From Arthrobacter antibioticus (GTDB lineage Bacteria > Actinomycetota > Actinomycetes > Actinomycetales > Micrococcaceae): DNA of 51,465 nucleotides. The notes under the pieces were generated by a model. It was not told the DNA's origin and did not search any database. It saw nothing but the letters and a program-made list of their open reading frames with translations. Below, piece by piece: positions 34,757 to 44,124 of the stretch. Location: positions 1 through 51,465 of the forward strand of contig NZ_JASISQ010000010.1 of the NCBI RefSeq assembly GCF_030063205.1, given 5' to 3'. The position numbers and the translations under genes were made by a program. Numbering within the stretch: position 1 is the first letter of the stretch; each line of letters begins with the position of its first letter.

Positions 34757-37700
34757 CTACTGCTTTAGATCCGTTACGGGCGCGGTGTCAGGGAACAACG
34801 ACAGCGCCTTCTTGTCCTTGATCGGCTTGCCCTTGTGGGGGCCCTCCTTATTCGGGGCTACTGCGGCGCCCTTGGGGGAAACAATGACGGAAACAAAGGT
34901 CTCGGTGCCTGTGTCACCGAAAGAAACACGGCCCAAGTAAGAGCCAGGCTTCAGTCCCTTCCAGCTCAACTTCACATTGCCGGACTTGCCGTTGGCCAGT
35001 ACCAGCGGGTTCGGTGACACCGAGGCGTTGCCGAAGTTGGCGCCAAGCACGGCTGCGTCAACTGTTGCTGCAACGGCGCCGTCTCCGGTGCTGGAATACA
35101 GGTTGGCCAGGACGGTGTAAGTTCCCGGTGCGGGGTTCGTCAGTGAGAGCGTTTCACTGGAGGAACCAGTCCGCACGTCGCTAAAGACACCTTCCGGGTT
35201 GAACACGATCATGTCAAAATCGGCGTTGGGGTCTGAAGAAATCACTTGGAATTTCGCCAGCTTTGTCCCCTCCGGAACGGTCACTTCCTTCATGAAGTTG
35301 GACTTGTCAGTGCCCACGACGAGCGGACCCGGAACCAGTTTAATGGCGCTTGAATCGGCCTTTGACAGCCCATCCAACGTCATATTTACCGGTGAGTTGG
35401 TGCCTGAAATTACCGGGATATCACCACTGCCTTTGCCCTTTTTGGAGGTAAAAGCAACCTCCGGAGCTACAAGGACGGGCATGGGGCGTACAGCAACAGG
35501 CGAGGTGACGGTAGCGCCGGCACCCTGCCAGGATACGCTGCCCATGGCAAAGGCGCCCATTGCTGCTGAGGCGTTTTCAAAGGTGACCTTGAAAGTGCGC
35601 TGATCGCCAGCTGCGGCGAAATTCAGTATCGAGGGTGTGACCTTGACATTGACGCCTGGCACGTTGGCCGTGGCACGGTACAGGCCCGGTTTCAGGGCTG
35701 TGACTGTGCGCGTGAGAGTAACTTTTCCGGCCAGCGCACCCACGGCAAAGGATGCCACGTTCATGTCGCGCGGCGCGGTACTGCCCAGCCCCGGTATACC
35801 CAGATCCATTCCGGTTCCCTGAATGAACTTCAAGTATTCGGTGTCACCGGCGTCGTACGCCAGTCCGGGTGTGAGCGCCTTGACTACGGCTGTCTGGCCC
35901 GCGCCTGTGGCAAACACGTCAGTGTTCTTGCTGCCGTCTGCATTGACCACGTCAGTGGCCGTTGTCATCATGGCGGACTTCACTGTTGCAGGAGACCAGC
36001 TCGGGTTCACGGCCATCAACAATGCGGCGAAACCGGCAACATGAGGAGAGGCCATAGAGGTTCCGGACATCATGCCAAACTGGGCGCCACCGGTAGCAAT
36101 GGGTGAAACCCCGGCCAATACGGCCACGCCAGGGGCGGCAACGTCTGGTTTGAGCAGATCTGAACCCGTGGCACCCAACGGCCCGCGGGAAGAGAAACCA
36201 GCAATTTGAGGCTGCGGCTCAACAGGTAGACCCGTTGTGTCCTTGTCCACCAAAGCAACCAGAATATCTGGGTTTGCGATGACCTTATCCTTGATGATCT
36301 GGGTTGCAGGTGGGTTCACATGGACTGTGGGTACTGCGTGCAGATCCACATCCTCAGAAGAAGCAGTGACGTTGGCCAGGATCATTCCCACGCCACCGGC
36401 ACGCTTAACTTCGGCACTCTTAGCTGTGCGGTCAATCACTCCACGGTCACAGACCACAACTTTGCCGGCAACTTTGGCGCTGTCCAAGGAGTCGGGCCCG
36501 CACAGTTCAGGGTTGGCTGCACCAGCAGCGGCAGCCGTAACGGCTAGAGTCACTGGACTCTCCGGCAAGCTCTGCGCCATCATGCTGGCACCACGGAATT
36601 TGGTGCCGTCAGAGAACTCCGCCGTGCCTTGGAGCTCGGAGGAGAAGGAGGATGCCGCAACAGTGGTTACCCACGGGGCACCATGGTTGACTGTCCCTGC
36701 TGTGGGTCCCGAGTTACCGGCTGAGGCGGCAACGAAGATCCCCGCTGAGGTGGCAGAAAGAAAAGCCAGTGAGACGGGGTCTGTAGTTGTTGTGGTACTT
36801 CCTGAAATGGAATAGTTAAGTACGTCAACACCGTCCAGGATGGCCTGGTTGATGGCCGCAACAGCGGAGGATGAATAGCAGCCTCCAGTGGCAGGATCAT
36901 TGTCCTCCCAGCAGATCTTGTACACCGACAGCTTGGCGCCCGGAGCCACCCCGCCGGTGATGCCCATGTCGCGGTCACCAATGGTGGCGCGGATGTCGGC
37001 GTTACCTGCAGCGGTGCTGGCCGTGTGCGTACCGTGGCTGGCGACGTCAACGGGGGAGAGCACTTCTTGGGGTGCGCGATTTTCAGGTGTCACATATTTG
37101 ATGAAATCATCGGCAAAGTAGTGCGCGCTGAGTACTTTGGAGTTGCACGCGGAGCCATCAAAATCGGCTCCCGTTTCTTGGCCCACCTGGCATTCGCCGG
37201 TGAACGTATCGCCATTGGCCTTGAGCATGGCGATCTGGCCATCATCAGTGCGGTAGGGCACACCGACTTGCGGCTCGCCTGTCAACGGCTTGACCTCATC
37301 ACCTGCGAAGAACGGGCTTGAGGGTGTGTAACCGGTATCGATGACACCGACAACCACGCCTTCGCCAGCTTTGTCTACGCCGCCAAAGGAGGTGTTCCAA
37401 CTTCCATCTGGGCCACTAAGGCCCAGGAAGTCAGTGCTGGAGTAGTCGGGGGCATTCTCAGTATCCGGAGCCACAGTCAGAACGGCCGGATCCTTAGCAA
37501 GTGCCAAAGCCTGTTCCGCTGAAAGGTCCGCGGAGAAACCATTGAGCGCTGCAGTAAACGTGCGCTTTACTTTAACGTTTTCGGTCTTGGCCACCGTGGC
37601 CTGTTTGTTCTCTAGGTGGGCTTGATATTGCTGCACCTCTGGCCGTGTGGCATCGAGCTTTTGCCCAGCCTGTGGTTTGGTGGGCGCCAATCCTGCCGTA

Positions 37701-37933
37701 CCGCCTTCATACATGGCGATGGGCTGCTCGGCAAGGACCACAATGTAGCGGCCAGCTTGGTAGAGCAGTGGATCAACGTTTGCTTGGGTAAGGCTGGTTA
37801 TGCTCTGCCCGCTCGGGTTGGCCGAGGCTGGCAATGCGCCCACTGTGACCAGAAGCAGTGGTAAGCCCGCACAGACGGCAACGGCTTTCCGTAGTCCAGG
37901 GCTTCGAAAGAGAGTTCTTCCCGTTCGTTTCAT
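34757..37933 (-). CDS. Large secreted subtilisin-like serine protease (S8) with I9 propeptide and PA insert
   Basis: An exported protease of 1058 residues. A signal peptide ends near ALPASA (about residue 37) and is followed by an inhibitor I9-type propeptide (about 60-155). The catalytic residues are Asp199 (VGVIDTGYTP), His300 (VASHGTHTAS) and Ser626 (SGTSMASPHVAG). A protease-associated domain is inserted at about 440-565 (VAGKVVVCDRG, GVGMILAN). The remaining about 400 residues form Fn3-like and bacterial pre-peptidase-like modules. No cell-wall anchor is visible, so it is probably released. Likely role: extracellular protein degradation for nutrition. Confidence 0.93.
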   Translation of the reverse strand: MKRTGRTLFRSPGLRKAVAVCAGLPLLLVTVGALPASANPSGQSITSLTQANVDPLLYQAGRYIVVLAEQPIAMYEGGTAGLAPTKPQAGQKLDATRPEVQQYQAHLENKQATVAKTENVKVKRTFTAALNGFSADLSAEQALALAKDPAVLTVAPDTENAPDYSSTDFLGLSGPDGSWNTSFGGVDKAGEGVVVGVIDTGYTPSSPFFAGDEVKPLTGEPQVGVPYRTDDGQIAMLKANGDTFTGECQVGQETGADFDGSACNSKVLSAHYFADDFIKYVTPENRAPQEVLSPVDVASHGTHTASTAAGNADIRATIGDRDMGITGGVAPGAKLSVYKICWEDNDPATGGCYSSSAVAAINQAILDGVDVLNYSISGSTTTTTDPVSLAFLSATSAGIFVAASAGNSGPTAGTVNHGAPWVTTVAASSFSSELQGTAEFSDGTKFRGASMMAQSLPESPVTLAVTAAAAGAANPELCGPDSLDSAKVAGKVVVCDRGVIDRTAKSAEVKRAGGVGMILANVTASSEDVDLHAVPTVHVNPPATQIIKDKVIANPDILVALVDKDTTGLPVEPQPQIAGFSSRGPLGATGSDLLKPDVAAPGVAVLAGVSPIATGGAQFGMMSGTSMASPHVAGFAALLMAVNPSWSPATVKSAMMTTATDVVNADGSKNTDVFATGAGQTAVVKALTPGLAYDAGDTEYLKFIQGTGMDLGIPGLGSTAPRDMNVASFAVGALAGKVTLTRTVTALKPGLYRATANVPGVNVKVTPSILNFAAAGDQRTFKVTFENASAAMGAFAMGSVSWQGAGATVTSPVAVRPMPVLVAPEVAFTSKKGKGSGDIPVISGTNSPVNMTLDGLSKADSSAIKLVPGPLVVGTDKSNFMKEVTVPEGTKLAKFQVISSDPNADFDMIVFNPEGVFSDVRTGSSSETLSLTNPAPGTYTVLANLYSSTGDGAVAATVDAAVLGANFGNASVSPNPLVLANGKSGNVKLSWKGLKPGSYLGRVSFGDTGTETFVSVIVSPKGAAVAPNKEGPHKGKPIKDKKALSLFPDTAPVTDLKQ

Positions 37934-38256
37934 GTGGCTGTGAACCTTTCAACAGGATCTCCGCCGGGCGTCGTTGCCCGCCGGTTGCAACATGGTCATC
38001 CGGCAGGGGACCCGAGTTCACAATGGGTGCATGATCAGCCGGTGCGACCACCAGAAACACGTTAGCCACTAGCGGAGAAAAAGTGTGGCCCAGACCACAA
38101 GAAAAGGTAAAGACTAGTCAAAAGGGTAGCGATATCGCCGGAAATGCGGCCCAACCTGCGGCTGAGCAGAGCAGGAGTGGGCAGCAGGACTCGTCAGAGC
38201 GGCGCCCAGTGCAGCAGGACCCCCAGAGCCGCGCCCAGTGCACAAGAGTCGGGAAA
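37934..38256. other. Intergenic region between the mshA-like gene and the subtilase gene
   Basis: These 323 nt hold the subtilase ribosome binding site (GAAAGG on the minus strand, about 12 nt before the ATG) and presumably its promoter, which I cannot place. Two imperfect tandem repeats of about 30 bp lie at 38183-38241. No gene is supported; open frames here are coincidental. Confidence 0.5.
38183..38241. repeat. Imperfect tandem repeat of about 30 bp after the mshA-like gene
   Basis: Copies at 38183-38212 and 38213-38241 share AGCAGGAC near the left and GCGCCCAGTGC at the right. They lie just downstream of the minus-strand mshA-like stop. Confidence 0.6.
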
Positions 38257-39507
38257 TCAGCAGCCGGGTACGGGAATGTGCTGGTATTTCAAGGCCAGGT
38301 CATAGCTGAGGATTGTTTGGGCTGCCGTTTTTTCCCAGCCGTAGGCTTCAGCAAACACCGACGCCGCCCGGCCCATATCCGCCCGTGTCTCACCGAAATC
38401 ATGAAGAGAGGCGATGGCTTCGGCCCACAATTTTGCTGAACGATTGGCAACCAATAGTCCTGTGCGCCCGTCGCTGACAGCTCGCGGTAGGCCGCCAACG
38501 CTGGTGGCTATGACAGGTGTGCCACAAGCCTGGGCCTCCAACGCAACCAGTCCAAAGGACTCGCTGGAGGAAGGCACTGTGACAACATCGGCACTGCGGT
38601 ACCAATCGGCAAGGATGGCGGCCTCGACTGGCGGGTGCACGGTTGCGAAGGCAGATAAACCGGCGTCGGCAATCATCGCGGTGAGATCGTATTTGTCATT
38701 GCCGCTGCTGGCCCCAAGGAAAGTAAGCTCAAGATCAATGTCGGGACGTTCGGTTCGCAAAATAGTTGCCGCTTTGACAAGGACGTGCGGGCCCTTGAGT
38801 CGCTGTAGGCGTCCGGCAAATACTATGTGGAAGCGCTCGGGGGCAATGCGCAGCTTCATTCGGGAGCGGTCCCGGAAGGCGGGCTTAAAAATCTTTAGAT
38901 CGACCCCAGGGGAAACCACATCGATCCGCTGCTCGCAGCCGTCGTAGTGACTTTCAAGTTCGGCTGCCTCGGCTGTGGTATTCGCGATCAAACGTGTAGC
39001 CGCTGCGACGATCTGCTGCTCACCATCTTCGCGGATTCCCGGTTCAGCGCTCTGGCCGGGCTGAAGGTGATCATTTTTCACACGGGCCATGGTGTGCATG
39101 GTGTGCACGAGTGGCAGATCCAGCCGCTTGGCCACCAGAATCCCGGCCATCCCTGAAACCCAATAGTGTGAGTGGATAACACGCACGGCTTCCCCGCTGA
39201 GGGAAGTCACATGGTCAGCAACGGCGTCGGCCATCTCCGTGATGAGCTCTGGGAGAGCTTCTTTGGCCACCTTTGTAAAGGGGCCAGCTGTGATGTGGTG
39301 AACGTAAACTTGGGGAGCCAGCTCAACGGTGTCTGGCTGCGTGGCGGCTGTACGTCGAGTGTAGATATCCACGGCCACGCCGGTAGCGGCTAGTTCCAGC
39401 GCCAAATGACGAACATAAACGTTCATGCCCCCCGCATCGCCGCCGCCTGGTTGCTCAAGCGGGGAGGTATGCAGTGAAAGCATGGCCACGCGTCGGATCT
39501 GATGCAC
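38257..39507 (-). CDS. mshA: MshA-like glycosyltransferase (D-inositol-3-phosphate glycosyltransferase)
   Basis: GT4 family enzyme expected to add GlcNAc to 1L-myo-inositol-1-phosphate (D-inositol-3-phosphate), the first committed step of mycothiol synthesis. The diagnostic N-terminus is VAMLSLHTSPLEQPGGGDAGGMNVYV. Further motifs are VIHSHYWVSGMAG, VHTMHTMARVKN, IDVVSPGVDLKIF, VFAGRLQRLKGPHVL and SSSESFGLVALEAQACGTPVIA. Length is 416 residues. GTG start with AGGAGG 5-6 bases upstream. The substrate-forming enzyme Ino1 is in the same window. A sucrose-synthase-like GT4 is the alternative, but the N-terminal motif favours MshA. Confidence 0.88.
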   Translation of the reverse strand: MHQIRRVAMLSLHTSPLEQPGGGDAGGMNVYVRHLALELAATGVAVDIYTRRTAATQPDTVELAPQVYVHHITAGPFTKVAKEALPELITEMADAVADHVTSLSGEAVRVIHSHYWVSGMAGILVAKRLDLPLVHTMHTMARVKNDHLQPGQSAEPGIREDGEQQIVAAATRLIANTTAEAAELESHYDGCEQRIDVVSPGVDLKIFKPAFRDRSRMKLRIAPERFHIVFAGRLQRLKGPHVLVKAATILRTERPDIDLELTFLGASSGNDKYDLTAMIADAGLSAFATVHPPVEAAILADWYRSADVVTVPSSSESFGLVALEAQACGTPVIATSVGGLPRAVSDGRTGLLVANRSAKLWAEAIASLHDFGETRADMGRAASVFAEAYGWEKTAAQTILSYDLALKYQHIPVPGC

Positions 39508-39813
39508 AAAGTCCTCCTGACGTCCCGTGGTTGGTTCGGTTTAACAGTAATTGTCAATTGCAAATTACAGCAGTTGCACGCAGACGCCCGCTCGTGCAGC
39601 GACTGAAAATACTATACTCGTCTTCCTGCACCGGGCCCGGACGGTCCGCCTTGAATCAGCTTTAAACGAGCCCTGCGCAACGTCCTATTCCGACATTGCG
39701 GCCGGCACGTGGAGAAAGTCCTCAGCGAGGCGAAACGATGCAAAGCAACCCAGCGTGGCAGCACAGAAAGGCAACGAAAAGAAAAGAAGACAAAAGAGGC
39801 CTAAAATGGGTAT
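39508..39813. promoter_or_regulatory. Divergent intergenic region mshA/alr
   Basis: About 300 nt, locally A+T-rich. It contains an imperfect palindrome around AATTGTCAATTGCAAATT (about 39549-39566), a TATACT at 39613-39618 and the alr -10 TAAAAT. The palindrome lies about 45 nt upstream of the mshA start and could be a regulator site. No gene is supported. Confidence 0.45.
39802..39807 (+). promoter_or_regulatory. -10 box of alr (leaderless)
   Basis: TAAAAT lies exactly six bases before the GTG start of alr at 39814. Confidence 0.55.
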
Positions 39814-41043
39814 GTGAGCTCCCTCGTTACGCCGGTTCCTGCACCCAATTACGGTCTTGAACGGCAAGCCATCATTGACCTGTCCGCGATCGCCAATAAT
39901 ATCCGTCACCTGCGTTCCATCGCCGCCCCAGCCAAACTGATGGCCGTTGTCAAAGCGGACGCCTACGGGCACGGGATGGTCCAAGTGGCCCGCACGGCAG
40001 TGGCTGCCGGGGCGCAGTGGTTGGGCACGGCCCACGTCTCCGAGGCTTTGGCCCTGCGCACAGCAGGCGTTGAGGTGCCGGTGCTTGCCTGGTTACACAC
40101 ACCAGCAACCGATTTCACGGCTGCGGTAGCGCATGATATCGATTTGGGTTGTTCCGGATGGGAAATTGAGCACATTGCTGCCGCGGCCCGCGCCCTGGAA
40201 CATCCGGCCAGGGTGCATCTGAAGATTGATACGGGTTTGGGCCGCAATGGTTGTTCCCGCAACGACTGGCCGGCACTTCTTGCCACTGCTGTGGAGTACC
40301 AAAACCAGGGATTGTTGAAGGTGGTTGGCGTGTTCAGCCACTTGGCCGTGGCCGATGAACCCCAGCGCCCTGAAACTGACGAGCAGCTAGAACGTTTCCG
40401 TGAGGCGGTAGCCATTGCGGAACAGGCCGGTGCGCAGTTGACGGTGCGCCATATCGCGAACACCCCCGCCACTCTTTCCCGGCCAGACACACACTTTGAC
40501 ATGGTCCGGGTGGGGCTTGGCATTTACGGTCTTTCCCCGTTCGCAGACCAAACCTCCGCACAGCTGGGCTTGGTGCCGGCCATGACCTTGCAGTCTCAGA
40601 TTGCCTTGTGCAAGGATGTTTGCGCCAACCAAGGTGTCTCCTACGGTTTGAACTATAAAACAACGGAGGCCACCACGTTGGGCTTGGTACCCCTTGGTTA
40701 TGCCGATGGTGTGCCGCGCATCGCCACGGGCGGGCCTGTTCGCGTCAATGGAATCACGTACCCGGTGGTGGGGCGTATCGCCATGGACCAGATGGTCATT
40801 GACCTAGGGTCCACAGCTCGCGAAGGGTTTGGCGGTGCTGCTATTGACGGTTCTGCGTTGGGTGCCACGGCAGTACTGTTTGGCAACGGGAACGACGGCG
40901 GACCTTTAGTTGAGCAGTGGGCGGCGGCTGCCGGAACAATCAACTATGAGATCGTGACCCGGGTCAGTCAGCGAGTCCCGCGCACCTATGTGGGCGGGGT
41001 CCCGGTGGAGGGCGCTGTCATTTCTACCGATGGGGGCAACTAA
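39814..41043 (+). CDS. alr: Alanine racemase
   Basis: Alr makes D-alanine for peptidoglycan, with pyridoxal phosphate bound to Lys in MAVVKADAYGHG. Other landmarks are HLKIDTGLGRNG, VFSHLAVAD, RVGLGIYGLSPF, PLGYADGVPR and VGRIAMDQMVIDL. Length is 409 residues. It starts with GTG at 39814; the TAAAAT box six bases upstream and no Shine-Dalgarno point to a leaderless mRNA. It is the first gene of an operon with tsaE two bases downstream. Confidence 0.95.
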   Translation: MSSLVTPVPAPNYGLERQAIIDLSAIANNIRHLRSIAAPAKLMAVVKADAYGHGMVQVARTAVAAGAQWLGTAHVSEALALRTAGVEVPVLAWLHTPATDFTAAVAHDIDLGCSGWEIEHIAAAARALEHPARVHLKIDTGLGRNGCSRNDWPALLATAVEYQNQGLLKVVGVFSHLAVADEPQRPETDEQLERFREAVAIAEQAGAQLTVRHIANTPATLSRPDTHFDMVRVGLGIYGLSPFADQTSAQLGLVPAMTLQSQIALCKDVCANQGVSYGLNYKTTEATTLGLVPLGYADGVPRIATGGPVRVNGITYPVVGRIAMDQMVIDLGSTAREGFGGAAIDGSALGATAVLFGNGNDGGPLVEQWAAAAGTINYEIVTRVSQRVPRTYVGGVPVEGAVISTDGGN

Positions 41044-41045
41044 GA

Positions 41046-41645
41046 ATGTGGGAATTTGCTACTGACACCGCGAAGCAAACCCAGCAGCTGGCCGGGAAGC
41101 TGGCCGGGCTGTTGGCCGCAGGTGACTTGATTGTTTTGACCGGGGAACTCGGTGCAGGTAAGACCACTTTCACGCAGGGCCTTGGCCGCAGTCTCGGTGT
41201 GCGCGAGGGAGTTATTTCACCGACCTTCGTGTTGGTACGCATCCACCCAAACCTGCCCGAGGGCGCTAACCCTGGCGGTCCTGATTTGGTCCACGTTGAC
41301 GCCTACCGGCTGGGCACACCCGGTGAAATTGATGACATCGACTTGGAAAACACCATGGACACCTCGGTCACAGTGGTGGAGTGGGGCGCTGACAGGGTGG
41401 AGCATTTGGCCAGTAGCCGGTTAGAGATTGAACTCATCAGGGCGGTTGGCGGTGGCGTGCCCACCACTTTTCACACATCGCACGCAGTGCACCAAAACAC
41501 GGATGAAGCCGCTGATTTTTTGGACAGTTTTGATGCTGATGAGGATGACGAGGAACCCCGCACCCTACGCTTGACCGCCATCGGGCCGCGCTGGGAAGGC
41601 ACCGATTTTTCCATGCTCGGCCAGCTTGTGAACACAACAGAATAG
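41046..41645 (+). CDS. tsaE: tRNA t6A synthesis ATPase TsaE
   Basis: TsaE is the ATPase that turns over the TsaB-TsaD complex making N6-threonylcarbamoyladenosine at tRNA position 37. The P-loop GELGAGKTTFTQGLG starts at residue 33, followed by VISPTFVLVRIH, VHVDAYRLG and VVEWGADRVEHL. Length is 199 residues. The C-terminal third has an unusual acidic stretch (DEAADFLDSFDADEDDEE) not found in E. coli YjeE. Confidence 0.93.
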   Translation: MWEFATDTAKQTQQLAGKLAGLLAAGDLIVLTGELGAGKTTFTQGLGRSLGVREGVISPTFVLVRIHPNLPEGANPGGPDLVHVDAYRLGTPGEIDDIDLENTMDTSVTVVEWGADRVEHLASSRLEIELIRAVGGGVPTTFHTSHAVHQNTDEAADFLDSFDADEDDEEPRTLRLTAIGPRWEGTDFSMLGQLVNTTE

Positions 41646-41648
41646 ACT
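41643..41648 (+). promoter_or_regulatory. Possible internal -10 box for tsaB overlapping the tsaE stop
   Basis: TAGACT begins with the tsaE stop codon TAG and lies seven bases before the tsaB GTG. No Shine-Dalgarno is seen in the short gap. Confidence 0.4.
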
Positions 41649-41655
41649 CAACTAC

Positions 41656-42393
41656 GTGCGAATATTGACCATTGATACATCGGCTGCTGCCAGTGCCACC
41701 ATTCTCGACTTTGATCCACGGGACTCCGTGCGGACTGCCGAGGTGGTGGCAAATTTTGCCACGACTGAAACACGCAGCCACGCTGAGGTGTTGGCGCCGG
41801 GGGTTAAGTCTCTTTTTACTGACCCTGTCACAGAAGGCCCGGCACTTGACGCCATTGTGGTGGGTACCGGGCCGGGGCCCTTCACCGGTCTGCGTTCAGG
41901 TATTGCCATGGCACGCACGCTCAGCTTCACATGGGGGATTCCGCTCTACGGCATGATGAGCCTGGATGCACTGGCCCACCAAGTTTTTGATGCCCCTGCC
42001 TACCGATCTGGTCGAGCTGTGGGGCCACTGGCAACCAGGGATTTTGTGGTGGCTACGGACGCCCGGCGCAAGGAAATCTACTGGGCAAAGTACAGTCCGG
42101 GAGCTCACTTGCTGGATGGCCCCCACGTTGGTCCGGCCAACGAAATTTTTGCCGCTGACGTATTCGGTGCCGGCGCTGGTCTCTATGCAGAGGTACTCAC
42201 CGGCAACCGTTGCACCGTGTTCGAGCTGTTTGCGCAGGCCCAGCCAACGGCATTGGAGCTGGGACGTGCCGCTGCCCGCAAAATTACTGCTGCCGGTTCG
42301 CTTGAGGCGGCAGGGCTGCTGGATTCAACACCGCTGTATCTGCGTGAATCTGATGCGAAGGTGCCCGGACCCCGGAAGCGGGCCCTGCCGTGA
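41656..42393 (+). CDS. tsaB: tRNA t6A synthesis protein TsaB
   Basis: An inactive ASKHA-fold partner of TsaD. The start is MRILTIDTSAAASATI, and the conserved block is DAIVVGTGPGPFTGLRSGIAMARTLSFTWGIPLYG. Length is 245 residues. It starts with GTG at 41656, 10 nt after tsaE, and overlaps rimI by GTGA. Confidence 0.93.
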   Translation: MRILTIDTSAAASATILDFDPRDSVRTAEVVANFATTETRSHAEVLAPGVKSLFTDPVTEGPALDAIVVGTGPGPFTGLRSGIAMARTLSFTWGIPLYGMMSLDALAHQVFDAPAYRSGRAVGPLATRDFVVATDARRKEIYWAKYSPGAHLLDGPHVGPANEIFAADVFGAGAGLYAEVLTGNRCTVFELFAQAQPTALELGRAAARKITAAGSLEAAGLLDSTPLYLRESDAKVPGPRKRALP

Positions 42394-43004
42394 GTGATCC
42401 TGCCGTTAACGATCCTGCAGTGAGTGATCTGGATGAGTTCGACTCAGCCGTGAGTAACTCGGGAGCGCACGTCCCGGCTGTTCTGCGTAACATGGTTGCC
42501 AACGATGTTGACTTCATCACCGCCTTGGATAAGACCCTCTTTGGGGTTGATTCGTGGCCACGATCCATGTTTGTTGGTGAGCTCAGGCAACCCGAAACAC
42601 GGCGTTACATCATCGCGGAGGTACCCTCCGGCGTCGAACATCAGGGGCGGAATGCCCAGATAGCTGGCTATGCCGGTCTCATGTGTGTGCCGCCCATAGG
42701 GGACATCCAAACTATTGGCGTGCTGCCCGAATTTGAGGGCCGGGGCATTGCCCGGGCAATGTTGGATGAGCTCGTCGATGAGGCGCGACGGCGCGGCGCG
42801 GCCGACGTCATGCTGGAGGTTAGCTCAACCAATCCGCGGGCGCAGCGACTGTATCTGCGCTACGGTTTTGAACATATTCATACGCGGCGCAGATATTACC
42901 GCGACGGCTCAGACGGGCTAATCATGCGCTTGACCGTGCCCGTTGAGAGCGCAGAAGCTGCCACCAATAACTGGGCAGCAACAGACCCAAAGGATCCATC
43001 ATGA
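42390..43004 (+). CDS. rimI: Ribosomal protein S18 alanine N-acetyltransferase-like (RimI, GNAT)
   Basis: A GNAT acetyltransferase located, as usual, between tsaB and tsaD. The acetyl-CoA loop is [32 protein letters not shown], then [29 protein letters not shown]. The first about 30 residues come from short repeats ([11 protein letters not shown]) and the nucleotide GTGAGTGAT occurs at 42390 and 42420. Either GTG may be the true start. Length is 204 residues from the first. The stop overlaps tsaD (ATGA). Confidence 0.9.
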   Translation: MSDPAVNDPAVSDLDEFDSAVSNSGAHVPAVLRNMVANDVDFITALDKTLFGVDSWPRSMFVGELRQPETRRYIIAEVPSGVEHQGRNAQIAGYAGLMCVPPIGDIQTIGVLPEFEGRGIARAMLDELVDEARRRGAADVMLEVSSTNPRAQRLYLRYGFEHIHTRRRYYRDGSDGLIMRLTVPVESAEAATNNWAATDPKDPS

Positions 43005-44107
43005 ATCAAAGCAACCCATTGATCCTGGGCATTGAATCCTCCTGCGATGAAACCGGTGTGGGGCTGGTCCGCGGCACCCAGCTGTTGACCAACACAGTGT
43101 CCTCATCCATGGCGGAGCACGTCCGCTTTGGTGGTGTCATCCCCGAGATCGCCTCCCGGGCGCACCTCGATGCGTTTGTGCCCACCCTGACGCAGGCACT
43201 GGAGAGTGCCGGGGTCACAATGGCGGACGTTGACGCCATTGCCGTCACCAGCGGGCCGGGCCTAGCGGGTGCGCTCATGGTGGGTGTTAGCGCTGCCAAA
43301 GCACTGGCGCTGGCCACCGGCAAGCCGATCTACGCAATCAACCATTTGGTGGCGCACGTTGGTGTGGGCTTGCTGGCTGAGCCCCTTGGAACTGGCTCTG
43401 AAACTGCCGGCTGTGAAAACTCTCAACTACCGGAAAACTTGGGAGCCCTCCTGGTCTCTGGCGGCCACACAGAGATCCTGCGGGTACGCAATATTGCCTC
43501 AGATGTTGAACTTCTTGGTGCCACGATTGATGATGCTGCCGGTGAAGCCTTTGACAAGGTAGCCCGGCTGCTGGGGCTTAATTACCCTGGCGGCCCGGCC
43601 ATCGACAGACTGGCCAAAGAGGGCAACGCCAAGGCTGTGCGGTTCCCGCGCGGGCTGACGATGCCCAAGTACATGGGCACTGCGGAGGTTCCCGGTCCAC
43701 ACCGCTACGACTTCTCCTTCTCAGGGCTGAAAACCGCGGTGGCACGCTGTGTGGAAGGCTACGAAGCTCGTGGTGAGGACGTCCCGGTAGCTGACATTGC
43801 GGCGTCGTTCCAGGAAGCTGTGCTGGATGTCATCACGGCCAAGGCTGTGCTGGCATGCAAGGAACAGGGCATCACCACCTTGTTACTTGGTGGTGGTGTG
43901 GCGGCAAATACCCGGTTACGGGAGTTGGCCGGGCAGCGGTGCTTGGCGGCGGGAATCACGCTTCTGGTCCCAAAGCTATCGCTGTGCACCGACAATGGCG
44001 CCATGGTGGCGGCCTTGGGCGCGCAGCTAGTCATGAGTGGTGTGGGCCCCAGCGAGCTCTCCTTCGCACCCGATTCCTCTCTGCCAGTGACGTGTATCAG
44101 CCTCTAG
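43001..44107 (+). CDS. tsaD: tRNA N6-adenosine threonylcarbamoyltransferase TsaD
   Basis: TsaD transfers the threonylcarbamoyl group to A37 of ANN-reading tRNAs. The start [17 protein letters not shown] is diagnostic. The metal-binding His pair is in INHLVAH, and other motifs are [52 protein letters not shown] and [16 protein letters not shown]. Length is 368 residues. It closes the alr operon and converges on the permease gene with 17 nt between stops, with no clear hairpin. Confidence 0.96.
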   Translation: MNQSNPLILGIESSCDETGVGLVRGTQLLTNTVSSSMAEHVRFGGVIPEIASRAHLDAFVPTLTQALESAGVTMADVDAIAVTSGPGLAGALMVGVSAAKALALATGKPIYAINHLVAHVGVGLLAEPLGTGSETAGCENSQLPENLGALLVSGGHTEILRVRNIASDVELLGATIDDAAGEAFDKVARLLGLNYPGGPAIDRLAKEGNAKAVRFPRGLTMPKYMGTAEVPGPHRYDFSFSGLKTAVARCVEGYEARGEDVPVADIAASFQEAVLDVITAKAVLACKEQGITTLLLGGGVAANTRLRELAGQRCLAAGITLLVPKLSLCTDNGAMVAALGAQLVMSGVGPSELSFAPDSSLPVTCISL

Positions 44108-44124
44108 ATGTTCTCAGCTGTGCA

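Noticed and set aside
36237-36815. Plus-strand frames opposite the subtilase gene
   Set aside because: Antisense shadows of a gene with clear catalytic motifs on the minus strand.
38083-38439. Plus-strand frame in the subtilase/mshA gap
   Set aside because: Low-complexity Gln/Ser/Arg composition derived from the tandem repeat, and it runs antisense into mshA.
39551-39817. Plus-strand frame upstream of alr
   Set aside because: No homology, ends at the alr start and covers the promoter region.
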